Notes: generated from the letters alone by a model not told the origin. DNA of 64,000 nucleotides from Paenibacillus sp. P25 (GCA_024704175.1 CP085629.1:5394001-5458000); one strand, 5' to 3'. Positions 36,448-46,128 are shown, numbered from the stretch's first letter. Numbers and translations are program-made.

Positions 36448-37692
36448 ATGCGATTCATGGACGTGTGGGCGCTTCTCGCACTTCTGTATTGGCTCGTCAT
36501 GCTGGCCGATACGCTGCGTTCCAGAGAGTGGATGCTGAAGCCGCCACGCTCGGAAGATAACGCGACTCTCGCCGCGGAGGAGCGGCCCGGAAGAACGGCC
36601 GGGAAAACCGACGCCGGAGCGCCGCTCGTTTCCGTTATTATCGCGGCGAAGGAAGAGGAAGCCTCGATTGCGGATACGGTGAAGCATCTGCTGAATCAGA
36701 CGTATCCGCGCGTTGAAATTATTGCGGTTAACGACCGCTCGCAGGATGCGACGGGGCGCAAGCTGGACGAGCTCCGGCGCTGGTCCGAGGGCCGGCCCGC
36801 CGGGATTCCGCCGCGGATCATTCATATCACCGCCCTTCCTTCGGGCTGGCTGGGGAAGAATCACGCGCTGTACCAGGGCTACCTCCAGGCGCGCGGAACC
36901 TATCTGCTCTTCACGGATGCGGACGTCCGCTTCGAGCCGCATACGGTCAGCGACGCCGTGCAGTACATGCAGCGGCATCTCGTCGATCATTTGACGCTGG
37001 CTCCGCGGATCATCGCGCGCGGGTTTTGGCTGAAGGCGTTCGTGCAGTTTTTCTTCTTCACGTTCAGCTTGTATATCCGGCCTTGGCGGGCGAACGACGA
37101 TTTCCAAAGCCGGTACGGCATGGGCGTCGGAGCCTTCAATATGATCACCCGACACGCCTACGAACGGATCGGCACGCACCGTGCCATCGCGTTTCGGCCC
37201 GACGACGATTTGCAGCTCGGCCTCGAGGTGAAGCGGGCGCGGCTGCGCCAGAGGCTGGCTTCAGGCGTCCATCATATCGCCGTGGAGTGGTACCCGAGCC
37301 TTCGGGAAGCCGTCCGGGGGCTGGAGAAGAACATGTTCTCCGGCTTCGGCTACCGGATCAGTCTGGCGCTGCTCGGAGCGGCGGGGCTGATCGGCCTGTT
37401 CGCTTTTCCGGTCATCGGCATGCTCGCCGTAGGAGGATGGGCCGCCTGGGCGTTCGCCGCCTCCGCCGCCCTCTTGCTGACTGTCTACGTGATGCTGATC
37501 CGCTCCATTCTCGGCCGCGGCGGCCGGGAGGTGCTCGTCTTTCCGGTATCGGCCTGCGTACTCTGTTACGTGGTGCTGCGCTCCGTTTGGCTCACGCTCC
37601 GGCACGGCGGCATCTATTGGCGCGGCACGTTCTATCCGCTGAAGGAACTGAAGCGGCGGAAGCAAACCATCGTCCGGTTCATAAAAGCTTAA
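36448..37692 (+). CDS. Membrane glycosyltransferase, family 2
   Basis: An intact 414-residue protein: an N-terminal helix (WALLALLYWLVMLADTL), a GT2 domain with SVIIAAKEEEASIADTVKHLLNQTYPRVEIIAVNDRSQDATG, the DxD metal site LLFTDADVRFEPH and the acceptor motif AFRPDDDLQLGLEVKRA, then three to four C-terminal helices. It resembles the CrtQ/HpnB-type lipid glycosyltransferases. Its acceptor is unknown. ATG at 36448 behind AAAGGGGGC; divergent from yyaC. Followed by a 28-residue membrane peptide gene. Confidence 0.9.
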   Translation: MRFMDVWALLALLYWLVMLADTLRSREWMLKPPRSEDNATLAAEERPGRTAGKTDAGAPLVSVIIAAKEEEASIADTVKHLLNQTYPRVEIIAVNDRSQDATGRKLDELRRWSEGRPAGIPPRIIHITALPSGWLGKNHALYQGYLQARGTYLLFTDADVRFEPHTVSDAVQYMQRHLVDHLTLAPRIIARGFWLKAFVQFFFFTFSLYIRPWRANDDFQSRYGMGVGAFNMITRHAYERIGTHRAIAFRPDDDLQLGLEVKRARLRQRLASGVHHIAVEWYPSLREAVRGLEKNMFSGFGYRISLALLGAAGLIGLFAFPVIGMLAVGGWAAWAFAASAALLLTVYVMLIRSILGRGGREVLVFPVSACVLCYVVLRSVWLTLRHGGIYWRGTFYPLKELKRRKQTIVRFIKA

Positions 37693-37776
37693 CACCGCTT
37701 CGGCGCTTCTTGGGTTATGATGTAGAAACAGGGGACTTTTCGGAAAATTCAGTTCGGATAGGAGAGGAAATAGCGG

Positions 37777-37863
37777 ATGAACTTCACCATGAGGCAGTGG
37801 ACCTACGCTCTTGTCAGCATGCTGCTCACCTTCGCTTTGGTCGTAGCTTACCAGCATATGTAG
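37777..37863 (+). CDS. 28-residue single-helix membrane peptide
   Basis: ATG at 37777 is preceded by AGGAGAGG at ideal spacing. The product has a short basic head (MNFTMRQWTY) and one hydrophobic helix (ALVSMLLTFALVVAYQHM). It lies 85 bases after the glycosyltransferase and just ahead of a terminator. The good ribosome binding site and hydrophobic composition argue for a real small protein rather than chance. No family recognised. Confidence 0.55.
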   Translation: MNFTMRQWTYALVSMLLTFALVVAYQHM

Positions 37864-37901
37864 AGCGTTCAATAAGCGCCAAGGGCAAATTGTTTGAAAA
37901 A

Positions 37902-37929
37902 GGCGGGCATCCGGGATGTCCGTCTTTTT
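37902..37929 (+). terminator. Terminator after the small peptide gene
   Basis: GGCGGGCATC and GATGTCCGTC form a stem followed by TTTTT. Confidence 0.7.
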
Positions 37930-38000
37930 GCGTTATCTTGGATACACTTGCTTCGCCCGTCCTCGCCTTGCAAGGACCGGCGCGTTCATAGCGGGCGCAC

Positions 38001-38050
38001 AAAAAACAGGCCGGTTCCGAAGGGCCGCAGCGCTCTTGGGGACCGGCCTG
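38001..38050 (-). terminator. Terminator of the efe operon
   Basis: On the minus strand CAGGCCGGT...ACCGGCCTG is followed by six T, about 100 bases past the efeU stop. Confidence 0.7.
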
Positions 38051-38146
38051 CATGGCGTGCAGCACCGCAGGCGCGCGCCGGGAGAGGCGCGCAAAATATT
38101 TTCGCAGGCCCCCGGCTCACGTCGAAAGGGGCTTGCACACCGAACC

Positions 38147-39967
38147 TCAGGTTTCGGCGATATCCAGTTTGGTTTTCGGGCCGGAGGCATCCTCCTTTTT
38201 CCTCTTCCGCTCGGTCCGGGCCATCTGAAGGATAATAAAGACCAGAACCACGAGCTGGGGCACCGTCGTTTCCCAGGTCGGATATACGCCGAGCCAGTCG
38301 AGCGCCGGAAGCTTTGTCGATGCATGGGCAGGCAGGTCGCCGGCCACCTGCAGCGCATGAATGCTTTGCCCCAGAAACTTGAAGACCAGGTAATAGATCA
38401 AGAGCGTCGCTACCAGGAAGAACGGGCGCACCGGGAGGCGGACGCTTCCCTTCACCATCGCAAAGCCCAGCAGAAGGAGCACCGCGAGTGCACCCGCAAT
38501 CCCGCTAACGAGCTGCAGCGGCTCGATCGACGGGGCGATCCCGATGTAAAAGATCGTTGTTTCAGCCCCTTCCCTAAGGATCGCGAGCCCCGCAACAAGA
38601 AACAGGGACCATAAATTCCCGCTGGCCAGAGCCGATCCGACCTGCTCATGGATGTAGCTGTTCCAAGCCTTTACCTGCGACTTGCCGTGAAGCCAGGCCC
38701 CGACCGTCAGCATCATGACGACGGAAGCCAGCCCCGTGATGCCCTCCAGCATCTCACGCGTGCTTTGCCGGTCGCGGCACCGGCAATCGCGTAAGTGAGA
38801 AGGACGGCAAGTCCCCCGCTCAGCAGCAGGCCCGTTCCGGCTCCGCCCCATACCCATTTTTGCTTGGAAGCATTGCCCGAACGGTGGAGGAAAGCCAGCA
38901 GCGCAGCCAGAACGAGCAGCGCCTCAAGCCCTTCGCGCAGCAGAATTAATGCCGCATCCCAAGCGGTATAGCCGGAAGCGCTCTTGAAAGGCTCGAGCTC
39001 CGCCTGCATGGAAGAAATCACCGCCACAGCCGCGTCCGCTTTGGGAGGGCTCGACAGCAAATAACCGGAGGCTTCCGTCATCTGATTCTCAATCCTCGTG
39101 TAGACCTCGGGAGCCCGCGTCTGTACCGCGCCTTCCACCGACGGCCACATCCGGATGAACGCCTGCATCCGCTCCGCCGCCGACGCATATTGTCCGCCCC
39201 GCACGGCATCCTGCGCATCCTGAAGCAGCTGCAGCGCATCCGCAACGGAGTGCTGCCCGGCCCCGGAATCCGCATCCGCCAATTTGCCGTTCGCATAATC
39301 CTCGATCGTCTTCATCAAATCCGAGACGCCCGCCGCCGCGGCCTCCGCCTTGGGCGGCTCCGCCTGCAGCGCAATGCGCGCTAGACTGAGCTTCGTCTCG
39401 ATCTCGCCGTACGCTCCCGCGTTATCCGAGCGGATGGCGCCTTCGGCCTTGGACCACTGGGCATCGAACCGCTTGTACTCGCTTCGCGCCTTGGGCGACT
39501 GGTTCTGGCCGATCGCATCCAGGCACTGCTGAAGCACCGGCAGGCAGCGATTTGGCCGCCGCTTTGCCGTCCCCTTTCGTCCCCGCCGCCTCTTGAGCGG
39601 ACGCGAAAGCATCTACCGCTTTCGTTAATTTCGAAACCGCCTGATAAGCCTGGTCCGGCTTCGCCTGTGCTTCGCCCAGCGCCTGCTTGGCTTCCACCAG
39701 AGCGGTGGTCACGCCGTCCGCAAGCGCCGAGGTTGGAGCCTGCAGCGCCTTCCATTTGGCCTCGAACTGCTCCAGCTCCTTGGCGACCTCGGACCAATCC
39801 TTCTGACCGGCGTGCACCAGAGCGCCGCCCGCCGCAGGCATCAGCTCCTTCACCTTGCTCTCCGCCGGCTCCGCCGCCCAGCCGCTTCCTCCCGCCGCCA
39901 CAAAGAGTATCGCCGCGAACAGGAGACACCCGAGCGTTTTTATAAAACAGGCTTTCCTGCTAGTCAT
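38147..39967 (-). CDS. efeU: FTR1-family iron permease with long extracellular N-domain (two frameshifts)
   Basis: About 607 residues. Signal/helix (TLGCLLFAAILFVAAGGSGWA), a helical extracellular domain of about 330 residues, then seven helices carrying the two REXXE iron motifs: LLREGLEALLVLAALLAF and LAILREGAETTIFYIG. FTR1/EfeU moves iron across the membrane after EfeO/EfeB handle it outside. The extracellular head is present in Bacillales EfeU forms and absent from the E. coli protein. Breaks are near 39560 and 38790. Last gene of efeOBU. Confidence 0.88.
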
Positions 39968-39987
39968 TTCCCGCTTCTCCTCTCCGC

Positions 39988-41306
39988 CTATCCCTCAAAC
40001 AGCGCCTGCCCGATATAACCGCCTTCCCGGGCTCCGGGAAAACAGGCGAACACGGCGCTTCCCACATGGGTGATATATTCGTTGAGCTTATCCTGCTTCG
40101 CCAGCCGCCGCTGGATCGGGATGAACTGCTTGCGGAGATCGCGCTGGTAACTGATGAAAAAAAGTCCCGCATCCAGCTGTCCCGTCTGGCGGTCGATGCC
40201 GCTCGAATACGAATACGAGCGGCGGAGAATCTTCTCCTTGCCGTCCGAATGGGCCAGGCGCACGTGAGAGGTCATCGGAATGACCGGCTGGCCGTCCGCC
40301 CCCTTGGCGTCCAGCGGCGCCGGGTCGAACTCGTTCTTCGCCCCGAGCGGAGCGCCGCTGTCCCGGTACCGGCCGAACGTCGCTTCCTGGTCCCCCAGGG
40401 TCGACCGGTCCCATACCTCGATGCGAAGCCGGATGCGCCGCACCGCCATATAGTCGCCGCCCGCCATCCAGGCCGGGCCGTCGGACGCCTGTGTCCAAAC
40501 CAGCTCGTTCATCAGCCGGTCGTCCTGTGTATCCGGATTGCCCGTACCGTCCTTGAAGCCGAGCAGATTGCGCGGCGTTCCCCCTCAGGGCTTGCTGCGC
40601 CTGTGCGCTGAAAGCCTTCCTGCGTCCACTTGAGCACGGCAATGCCCCGCGCCAGACGCGTCAGGTTACGGACGGCATGAAAGGCGACCTGGAGGTCGTC
40701 GGAGCATACCTGTACGCCGATATCGCCGCCGTTCCATTCACTGCGCAGGTTATCCCCGGGAAGCGCGGCAGATCGGAGAGCCCTTCCGGACGCTTCGCGG
40801 CAAGCCCGAAGCGCTGATCGAAGAACGACGGGCCGACGCCGAACGTGATCGTCGTTTTGGACGGGCTGAGTCCGACCGCTTCCCCGTATCCGCGGGCGGC
40901 GGCTTCGGGTTGTCGTTCTCGGTTCCGACCGGCTCTCCCGCGCACATTTTGGCCGAGGCCGCCGTCCACGTTTGGAACAGCTTCACGACGTCGGAGACCT
41001 GATTGGTGGTCAGTTCAAAGGAAGCGAAGCAGAGAAAATTTTGCGCCGGCGTGAGAATGCCCGCTTGATGCTCGCCGTAGAACGGGATCTTGTCGCTCGC
41101 GGCGGAGGCGGTTCCCCGGCCAGCTTCGCTCCCATCCGGGTACCGGCCAGGATGCTCCCGATGCCGGCCGAACCCAGCAGAAGGCCGATCCCGCCGGCGC
41201 CGGCCATCTTCAACACGTCTCTCCGCGAAATACCCGCGGCCTCCGTCTTCTCCTGCGGAATGGCGTCCGCTCCGGTTTCCGCACTCTTTTTGCTTATCTC
41301 GTCCAT
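39988..41306 (-). CDS. efeB: Dyp-type peroxidase/deferrochelatase, Tat-exported (several frameshifts)
   Basis: About 440 residues. The N-terminus has a twin-arginine signal (ISRRDVLKMAGAGGIGLLLG). The Dyp-peroxidase signature GFKDGTGNPDTQ is at about 40545 and the C-terminus is LFFISYQRDLRKQFIPIQRRLAKQDKLNEYITHVGSAVFACFPGAREGGYIGQALF. EfeB is a heme peroxidase that oxidises ferrous iron or removes iron from heme, at the cell surface. At least four frame breaks lie between 40500 and 41060, so the middle is the most damaged part. It lies three bases after efeO. Confidence 0.85.
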
Positions 41307-41309
41307 GGT

Positions 41310-42182
41310 TTAAGCCCCCAAGGTCTTACCCATATTGGACAGCGGCTCCGCCAGCGCATCGATGGCCTGACTGAGCTTCTTCGTCTGATCCGGAGTAAGT
41401 TCATTGTAAAGCACATAGCCGTTCCCTTTCTTGTAAGGCTCCAGCGCCTTCGTCAAATCGGCAAAACGGCTCTCGATCGTCTTGGCCAGCGCCGCATCCT
41501 TCTTCTGCAACTCCGGCTTCAGCACTTCAAAGATTTTGCCCGCGCCTTCCACGTTGGCGGCAAAATCATACAAATCCGTGCGGGAATAACGCTCCTCTTC
41601 CCCGGTTACTTTGGAGGAGGACACCTCGTTCAGCGGCTCCACCGCACCGGTGAGCAGCATGCCCGAGTCGATGTCCACCGTCTCGACCTTCGCCCGAAGC
41701 AGCTTGCTGTCGCTGAGCAGCTGGTCGGCGTAAGCTTCTTGGCCTTGCGTTGTCTTCCCTTCCCAAAGCCCCTTCTCGATCCGGTGGAAGCCGCGCCATT
41801 CTTTCTCGTCGACATCCCCTTCACGGGCATCTATATTCGGGTCAAGGTCCCCGAGCGCTTCCGCGATCGGCTCGATCCGCTCATAATACATCCGGGTCGG
41901 AGCGTACAGATCCTGGCTTTTCTTCAGATCGCCCGCTTTGATGGCGGCGGCGAATTCGCCGGTCGCTTTCACGAAAGCGTCGCACTGTTCAATGACATAT
42001 TTGCGGTACTGCTCCGTAGCTTCCTTCAGTTGATCCCCCGAGGCGGCCGGTGCAGCGGTATCTGCGGTTTTGGGCGAAGCCGCCGCCGGATGTTGTTCAT
42101 TCGGTTTGGAGCCTGCGCCGCATGCGGAAAAGAAGATGGAAGAACAAAGAACGGCGGCTGTTAGAAGGTTACGGGTCTGCAT
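41310..42182 (-). CDS. efeO: Imelysin-family iron-binding lipoprotein
   Basis: An intact 290-residue lipoprotein: signal LLTAAVLCSSIFFSACGAGS, a Ser/Ala/Pro linker, and the imelysin/EfeO domain with QLKEATEQYRKYVIEQCDAFVKATGEFAAAIKAGDLKKSQDLYAPTRMYYERIEPIAE, the conserved GxHRIEKGLWE and EVSSSKVTGEEERYSRTDLYDFAANVEGA. It delivers iron to EfeU outside the cell. ATG at 42182 is chosen for the signal peptide start. First gene of efeOBU, with two Fur boxes upstream. Confidence 0.92.
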   Translation of the reverse strand: MQTRNLLTAAVLCSSIFFSACGAGSKPNEQHPAAASPKTADTAAPAASGDQLKEATEQYRKYVIEQCDAFVKATGEFAAAIKAGDLKKSQDLYAPTRMYYERIEPIAEALGDLDPNIDAREGDVDEKEWRGFHRIEKGLWEGKTTQGQEAYADQLLSDSKLLRAKVETVDIDSGMLLTGAVEPLNEVSSSKVTGEEERYSRTDLYDFAANVEGAGKIFEVLKPELQKKDAALAKTIESRFADLTKALEPYKKGNGYVLYNELTPDQTKKLSQAIDALAEPLSNMGKTLGA

Positions 42183-42207
42183 AAAAAAAGGACAACTCCC
42201 TTGTAAT

Positions 42208-42222
42208 TGATAATTAGTCTCA
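42208..42222 (-). promoter_or_regulatory. Fur box 2 upstream of efeO
   Basis: On the minus strand TGAGACTAATTATCA matches the 7-1-7 Fur pattern (TGATAATnATTATCA) at 12 of 14 positions, 26 bases before the start codon. Confidence 0.65.
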
Positions 42223-42239
42223 ATAGAAAATAACATGAT

Positions 42240-42254
42240 TGAGAATGATTTTCA
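42240..42254 (-). promoter_or_regulatory. Fur box 1 upstream of efeO
   Basis: On the minus strand TGAAAATCATTCTCA matches the 7-1-7 Fur pattern at 12 or 13 of 14 positions. It lies 18 bases from box 2, so one Fur dimer pair could cover the promoter. Confidence 0.7.
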
Positions 42255-42815
42255 ATGGTTTTTTATGAAAAATAAGCCCCTTGTCCCAGTGAGAAGCCTT
42301 ACTTAGTGATAGAAATTATCAAACAGGGCAATACCCGGGTCCTTTGGAAAAATATCCGTCACCCCGGGGACACGAAAGACCCGCGGACTCACAAGAGCAT
42401 ACGCGGGTTCCCGTTATTTTATGAGCGGACGCGGATGATGTCCTTCCACCGGTAAATGCCGAGTACCAGCCCGGCAAGCGGCCAGCTCGGTCAATTGATG
42501 GTCGCCTCCTGCGGCGGCGCTCACTCCCGCTTTTTATATGAAAACAACCGCCGCGGAAACCACTCCGGGCGGTTGTTTATTACCGGCGTTAAGGACAAGC
42601 CTTCGCTTGTCCGGCAGGCGCCTTGATTCCGGCTTGGCGGGTATCCAGGGGACCAGCTCAAGAGCGCGATGAAGAGCCCGGCGGTCTTCACCAAAACAGC
42701 GCTCCAGCCGACGGAATTCAGCCCCTGGTCGCTGATTATGGCGACCAAAGACCGCCCGGCGACGGTCTTTATTTATTTGCTGTATTCTGCTTTCTTTAAC
42801 GAGCCGTTACGCCGG
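42255..42815. other. Hairpin-rich non-coding stretch between efe and the MFS gene
   Basis: Three hairpins stand out: ACCCGCG/CGCGGGT (42379-42408), AAACAACCGCC/GGCGGTTGTTT (42542-42578) and AAAGACCG/CGGTCTTT (42747-42770). The last probably ends the MFS transcript. A 75-residue minus-strand frame (42521-42748) with a hydrophobic segment and a short frame ending YRWKDIIRVRS near 42421 are not convincing genes. Nothing else is seen. Confidence 0.5.
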
Positions 42816-43997
42816 TCAAGCCCTCCCCCACTTCCCGTCTTTTTCTCGGCACGGCAAAGCAAGCTGGACGGCGATCATGAGCAGGACGATCGCAATCATG
42901 GCGATCATGGGCCCGGAGTAGCTTCCGACCGCATCATGCACCGAACCGAGCAGTATCGGACCGAGCGCGCCGATCACGTAGCCGACCGATTGCGTCATGG
43001 CCGACCAGGCTGCAGCCTGCCGAGCATTGCCGGCTTCGTCGATCGGGAGCAGCAGGTTGATCGGAAACAGCATTCCGGGCCCGATTCCGATGATCAGTGC
43101 GGCTAATAAAGGCTGGACGGCGAAGGCGATCATCAGGAAGCCGGTCAGGATCATGAGCGAGCCGAGGAGCGACCACAGCAGACCGGGACGGATAACGCCG
43201 AAGAAGCATAGGAAGCACCAGGCTCACCGGAATTTGGGCGACGGAGAACAGGGTAAGGGCACTGCCCGCGAACGCTTTGCTGTAGCCCATGCTTTGAATG
43301 ATGGGCGGCGACCAGGCCGTAATCGAGTAGAACAGTATGCACAGCAGACCGAACGACAGCGTCAGCGACCAGGCCTTCCTGCTGGTCCAAGGCAGCTTGG
43401 CGGCCGAGCCCCCGCTTCCCCGTCCGTCGGCCTTTCCGCCTTCCGCGAAACGAACAGCCACCATACGGGAATGGCGATTAAAGCCAGCACAGCCCACAGG
43501 GCAAGCGCGCTCTGCCAGGACTGCAGCCGGGCCTGCAGCGGCACGGACAGTCCGGACGCCAGCGTCGCTCCCAGAGCAAGCGCAACCGAGTACAGGGCGA
43601 TCATGGAAGGCACCTTCGCCGGAAAACGCTGTTTGATGAACCCGGACAGCGACGGGCCGACCGCCGCAATGCCGATGCCGGCGATCAGCGCCGTGCCCAG
43701 CAGGAAGAACGCGGAGCCGGCGAACAGCCTCAGTACCGTTCCCGCCCCGATCACGGCCAGCGACCAGCCTATAACCCGCTCCATCCCCAGGCGGTGTCCC
43801 AGCCGTACGGCGAAGGCCGGGAAGATTCCCATGCACAGCACGGGAATGGACGTGAGCAGGCTGGCCGCAAAGGCGCTCATGCCGAGATCCTTGGTAATGG
43901 CCGACAGGACGGGCGATACGGAGTTAATGGCGGGCCGCAGGTTCAAGGAGACCAGAAACAGGGCGACGACCATAAGAAACGCAGATTTATTCTTCAT
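42816..43997 (-). CDS. MFS transporter, CynX/NimT type (two frameshifts)
   Basis: About 394 residues, twelve helices. The N-terminus MVVALFLVSLNLRPAINSVSPVLSAITKDLGMSAFAASLLTSIPVLCMGIFPAFAVRLGHRLGMERVI is diagnostic for the CynX/NimT branch; later parts are TLSFGLLCILFYSITAWSPPIIQSMGYSKAFAGSALTLFSVAQIPVSLVLPMLLRRYPSRS and NEAGNARQAAAWSAMTQSVGYVIGALGPI. Members export cyanate, nitroimidazoles or similar. Breaks are near 43400 and 43195. ATG at 43997 behind GGAGAGG; divergent from a LysR gene. Confidence 0.85.
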
Positions 43998-44077
43998 CCT
44001 AACCTCTCCTCGCAAATCGGATATGAGCTCATCATACGGGAAGAGGTATAATTGATAAATTCAATGAAAATTATTAT

Positions 44078-44100
44078 AATCATTTGTAAAACAAATGATT
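44078..44100. promoter_or_regulatory. Perfect inverted repeat in LysR/MFS divergent promoter
   Basis: AATCATTTGT-AAA-ACAAATGATT is a 10-3-10 inverted repeat, 16 bases before the LysR start and 80 bases before the MFS start. It contains the T-N11-A spacing expected for LysR sites. Confidence 0.65.
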
Positions 44101-44116
44101 GGAGACTCCCTATTCT

Positions 44117-45001
44117 ATGGAGCTTAGGCGACTGGAATATTTTATTGCGGTTTGTGAAGAGCTGCATTTTACGAAGGCGGCCGAGAAAATGGGGATATCC
44201 CAGCCCAACCTGAGCCTGCAGATCAAAGCGCTGGAAGAAGAAATCGGGACGCCCTTATTTGACCGTATCGGCAAAAGAATCGCCTTGACCGACGCCGGGG
44301 AAGTGCTGCTTAGACACAGCCGGGGCCTGTTTCAGAATCTGCAGAATGCTTACCACGAGCTCGGCGAGCTTCGCGACCATCAGGGAGGCCGCTTGGCCGT
44401 CGGTGTCCTGCCTTCCGAGCTGGATTTCCGCCTGACGCCGCTGTTTATCGATTTTCACCACCGGTTTCCGAAAATTCGGCTCAAGATCGTTTCCACTATC
44501 GATATTGCGAGGCTCGTGCTCGATACGGAGATCGATATCGGCATTGCGCTGATCCCCCCTTCCGATCCCCGCCTGGTCATCCTTCCCTTGTCCCGGGAGG
44601 AATACGGCCTTGTCGTTTCGGAGCGTCACGAGCTGGCCGGGCAGGAATCCATCCCTATAGCCGGGCTGAAGGACTTGCCGATGGTGATGTACCCCAAAGG
44701 CTTCTGGGGCCGGGAGTTGGTGGAGAACTGCTGCCGGGAGCACGGCTTCGGGCTCCATATCGCGATTGAAACGACCTCCAATCCGTCGATGTTCCGCTTT
44801 GTCGGGGAAAATATCGGAGCCACAGTGCAAACGCGCCAGTTGATGATGTCGGTTAACGATCCCAAGCTGCGTTTTATCCGGATACACGATCATCCGCCTG
44901 TAAGGCATATGGGAATTGTATACCGGTCGGACAAGTACCTCGGCTACGCTGCGCGGCAGTTCATCCAAACCGTCAGGGACCGGCTCCGAGACAACGAATA
45001 G
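44117..45001 (+). CDS. LysR-family transcriptional regulator
   Basis: An intact 294-residue regulator: MELRRLEYFIAVCEELHFTKAAEKMGISQPNLSLQIKALEEEIGTPLFDRIGKRIALTDAGEVLL, then an effector domain (GRLAVGVLPSELDFRLTPLFIDFHHRFPKIRLKIVS; LDTEIDIGIALIP; GENIGATVQTRQLMM). The N-terminus and effector domain resemble CynR/CbbR-type regulators. ATG at 44117 with GGAG upstream. Divergent from the CynX/NimT-type transporter with the palindrome at 44078 between, so it very likely controls that gene and itself. Confidence 0.9.
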   Translation: MELRRLEYFIAVCEELHFTKAAEKMGISQPNLSLQIKALEEEIGTPLFDRIGKRIALTDAGEVLLRHSRGLFQNLQNAYHELGELRDHQGGRLAVGVLPSELDFRLTPLFIDFHHRFPKIRLKIVSTIDIARLVLDTEIDIGIALIPPSDPRLVILPLSREEYGLVVSERHELAGQESIPIAGLKDLPMVMYPKGFWGRELVENCCREHGFGLHIAIETTSNPSMFRFVGENIGATVQTRQLMMSVNDPKLRFIRIHDHPPVRHMGIVYRSDKYLGYAARQFIQTVRDRLRDNE

Positions 45002-45005
45002 GCTC

Positions 45006-45063
45006 AAAAAAGCACAGCCGAGTACCGCCCGCGGCCGCGGGTCCGGTCCTTCGGCTGTGCTTT
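45006..45063. terminator. Bidirectional terminator between LysR and the small gene at 45069
   Basis: AAAGCACAGCCGA and TCGGCTGTGCTTT pair across a 29-base GC-rich loop with A and T runs at the ends. Confidence 0.75.
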
Positions 45064-45068
45064 CGGTC

Positions 45069-45386
45069 TTAACGTACCTGTTTCGGTCGCTGCAAATTGG
45101 AAGCGGTGACGTCCAGGCTCTGCAGCGCCTGGTTCAGCTGATCCTCCACCTGTACGAGCCGCTGATGCTGGTGCTCGTTATCGCTTGCGTCCAGCTGGCT
45201 TTGTGCTTTCTCCAGCGCGCGCTGGGCGGCGGCCAGCTCCGCCTGGGCGGCTCTCAGCTTATGCGGGTCGGAATCCAGCTGCGCATGGCGTACGGCCATC
45301 TCCGCATCCTTGGCGATCTGAATCGCTTTCTCCGCATTATCTATGACATGGCGCAGCGGCATTTGATGTTGGTTGACTTCGGTCAT
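45069..45386 (-). CDS. Small coiled-coil-like hypothetical protein
   Basis: A 105-residue soluble, strongly helical protein rich in Ala, Gln, Glu and Leu (NAEKAIQIAKDAEMAVRHAQLDSDPHKLRAAQAELAAAQRALEKAQSQLDASDNEHQHQRLVQVEDQLNQALQSL), with heptad-like spacing. It resembles the small Bacillales DUF2524/YtzC-type proteins, but the match is uncertain. ATG at 45386 is preferred (GGGAG nine bases ahead); one at 45395 lies too close to the same site. Confidence 0.65.
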   Translation of the reverse strand: MTEVNQHQMPLRHVIDNAEKAIQIAKDAEMAVRHAQLDSDPHKLRAAQAELAAAQRALEKAQSQLDASDNEHQHQRLVQVEDQLNQALQSLDVTASNLQRPKQVR

Positions 45387-45556
45387 ATTCGGCATCTCCC
45401 TTGAGAAGTACTTGGGTCGGTTCCCAGGATTCAACCCTTAAGATGCGCGAAAAAGACAAGCCTCATTCTTGGCGCCGCTGAAAAAGTTCCGAGTCAGAGG
45501 AAGTCCCCCGGCTTCATTTCCCGCTGCAAGTACGGGCCATACCGGAAGTCCCCGTT

Positions 45557-46064
45557 TTAACTCCGCACCCGCTCATAGGTGATGAAGGTATAGTCGTAAG
45601 GATTCTTCTCATCCTTAACGCCCGGCACTCGGGAAACGGCCATCCACTCGCTCCAGTCCATCTCCGGGAAGAACGTGTCGGCCTCGAAGCGGTGGGCGAT
45701 CTCCGTCACATACATGCGGTCCGCAAAAGGCAGCAGTTCGCCTGAACACTTCCGCCCCGCCGATCACGAAGAGCTCTTCATCCTGTCGGGGGCCCGTCCA
45801 GCCGTACTGCTTGGCCACCTCCTCAGGCGAATGAATCACCTCCACTCCCTCGGCCGAGAAGCCGGTATCCCGTGTCAGGACAATATTGTGCCGCTTCGGA
45901 AGAGGCTTTCCAATGGAGTCGTACGTCTTGCGGCCCATCAATACGGTATGACCCGTAGTCGTTTTCCTGAAAAACGCCAAGTCGGCCGGCGACCGCCACG
46001 GCGACCGGTTGTTGATCCCGATGCCGCGGGCTTCGTCCATGGCAAACAGAAATGAGATGGTCAT
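45557..46064 (-). CDS. dfrA: Dihydrofolate reductase (one frameshift)
   Basis: About 169 residues. MTISFLFAMDEARGIGINNRSPWRSPADLAFFRKTTTGHTVLMGRKTYDSIGKPLPKRHNIVLTRDTGFSAEGVEVIHS, ELFVIGGAEVFR and the C-terminal part LLPFADRMYVTEIAHRFEADTFFPEMDWSEWM show a full DHFR that makes tetrahydrofolate with NADPH. The catalytic Asp of PADL is kept, but the loop usually LPWxLP reads SPWRSP, with Ser at two normally hydrophobic positions. The break is near 45735. It lies 64 bases after thyA. Confidence 0.9.
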
Positions 46065-46128
46065 AGGCGGCACCTTCCTTATCTTCGAATGATGGCTTTG
46101 TTTTACTTGTACTTATTGTATCCGTCCG

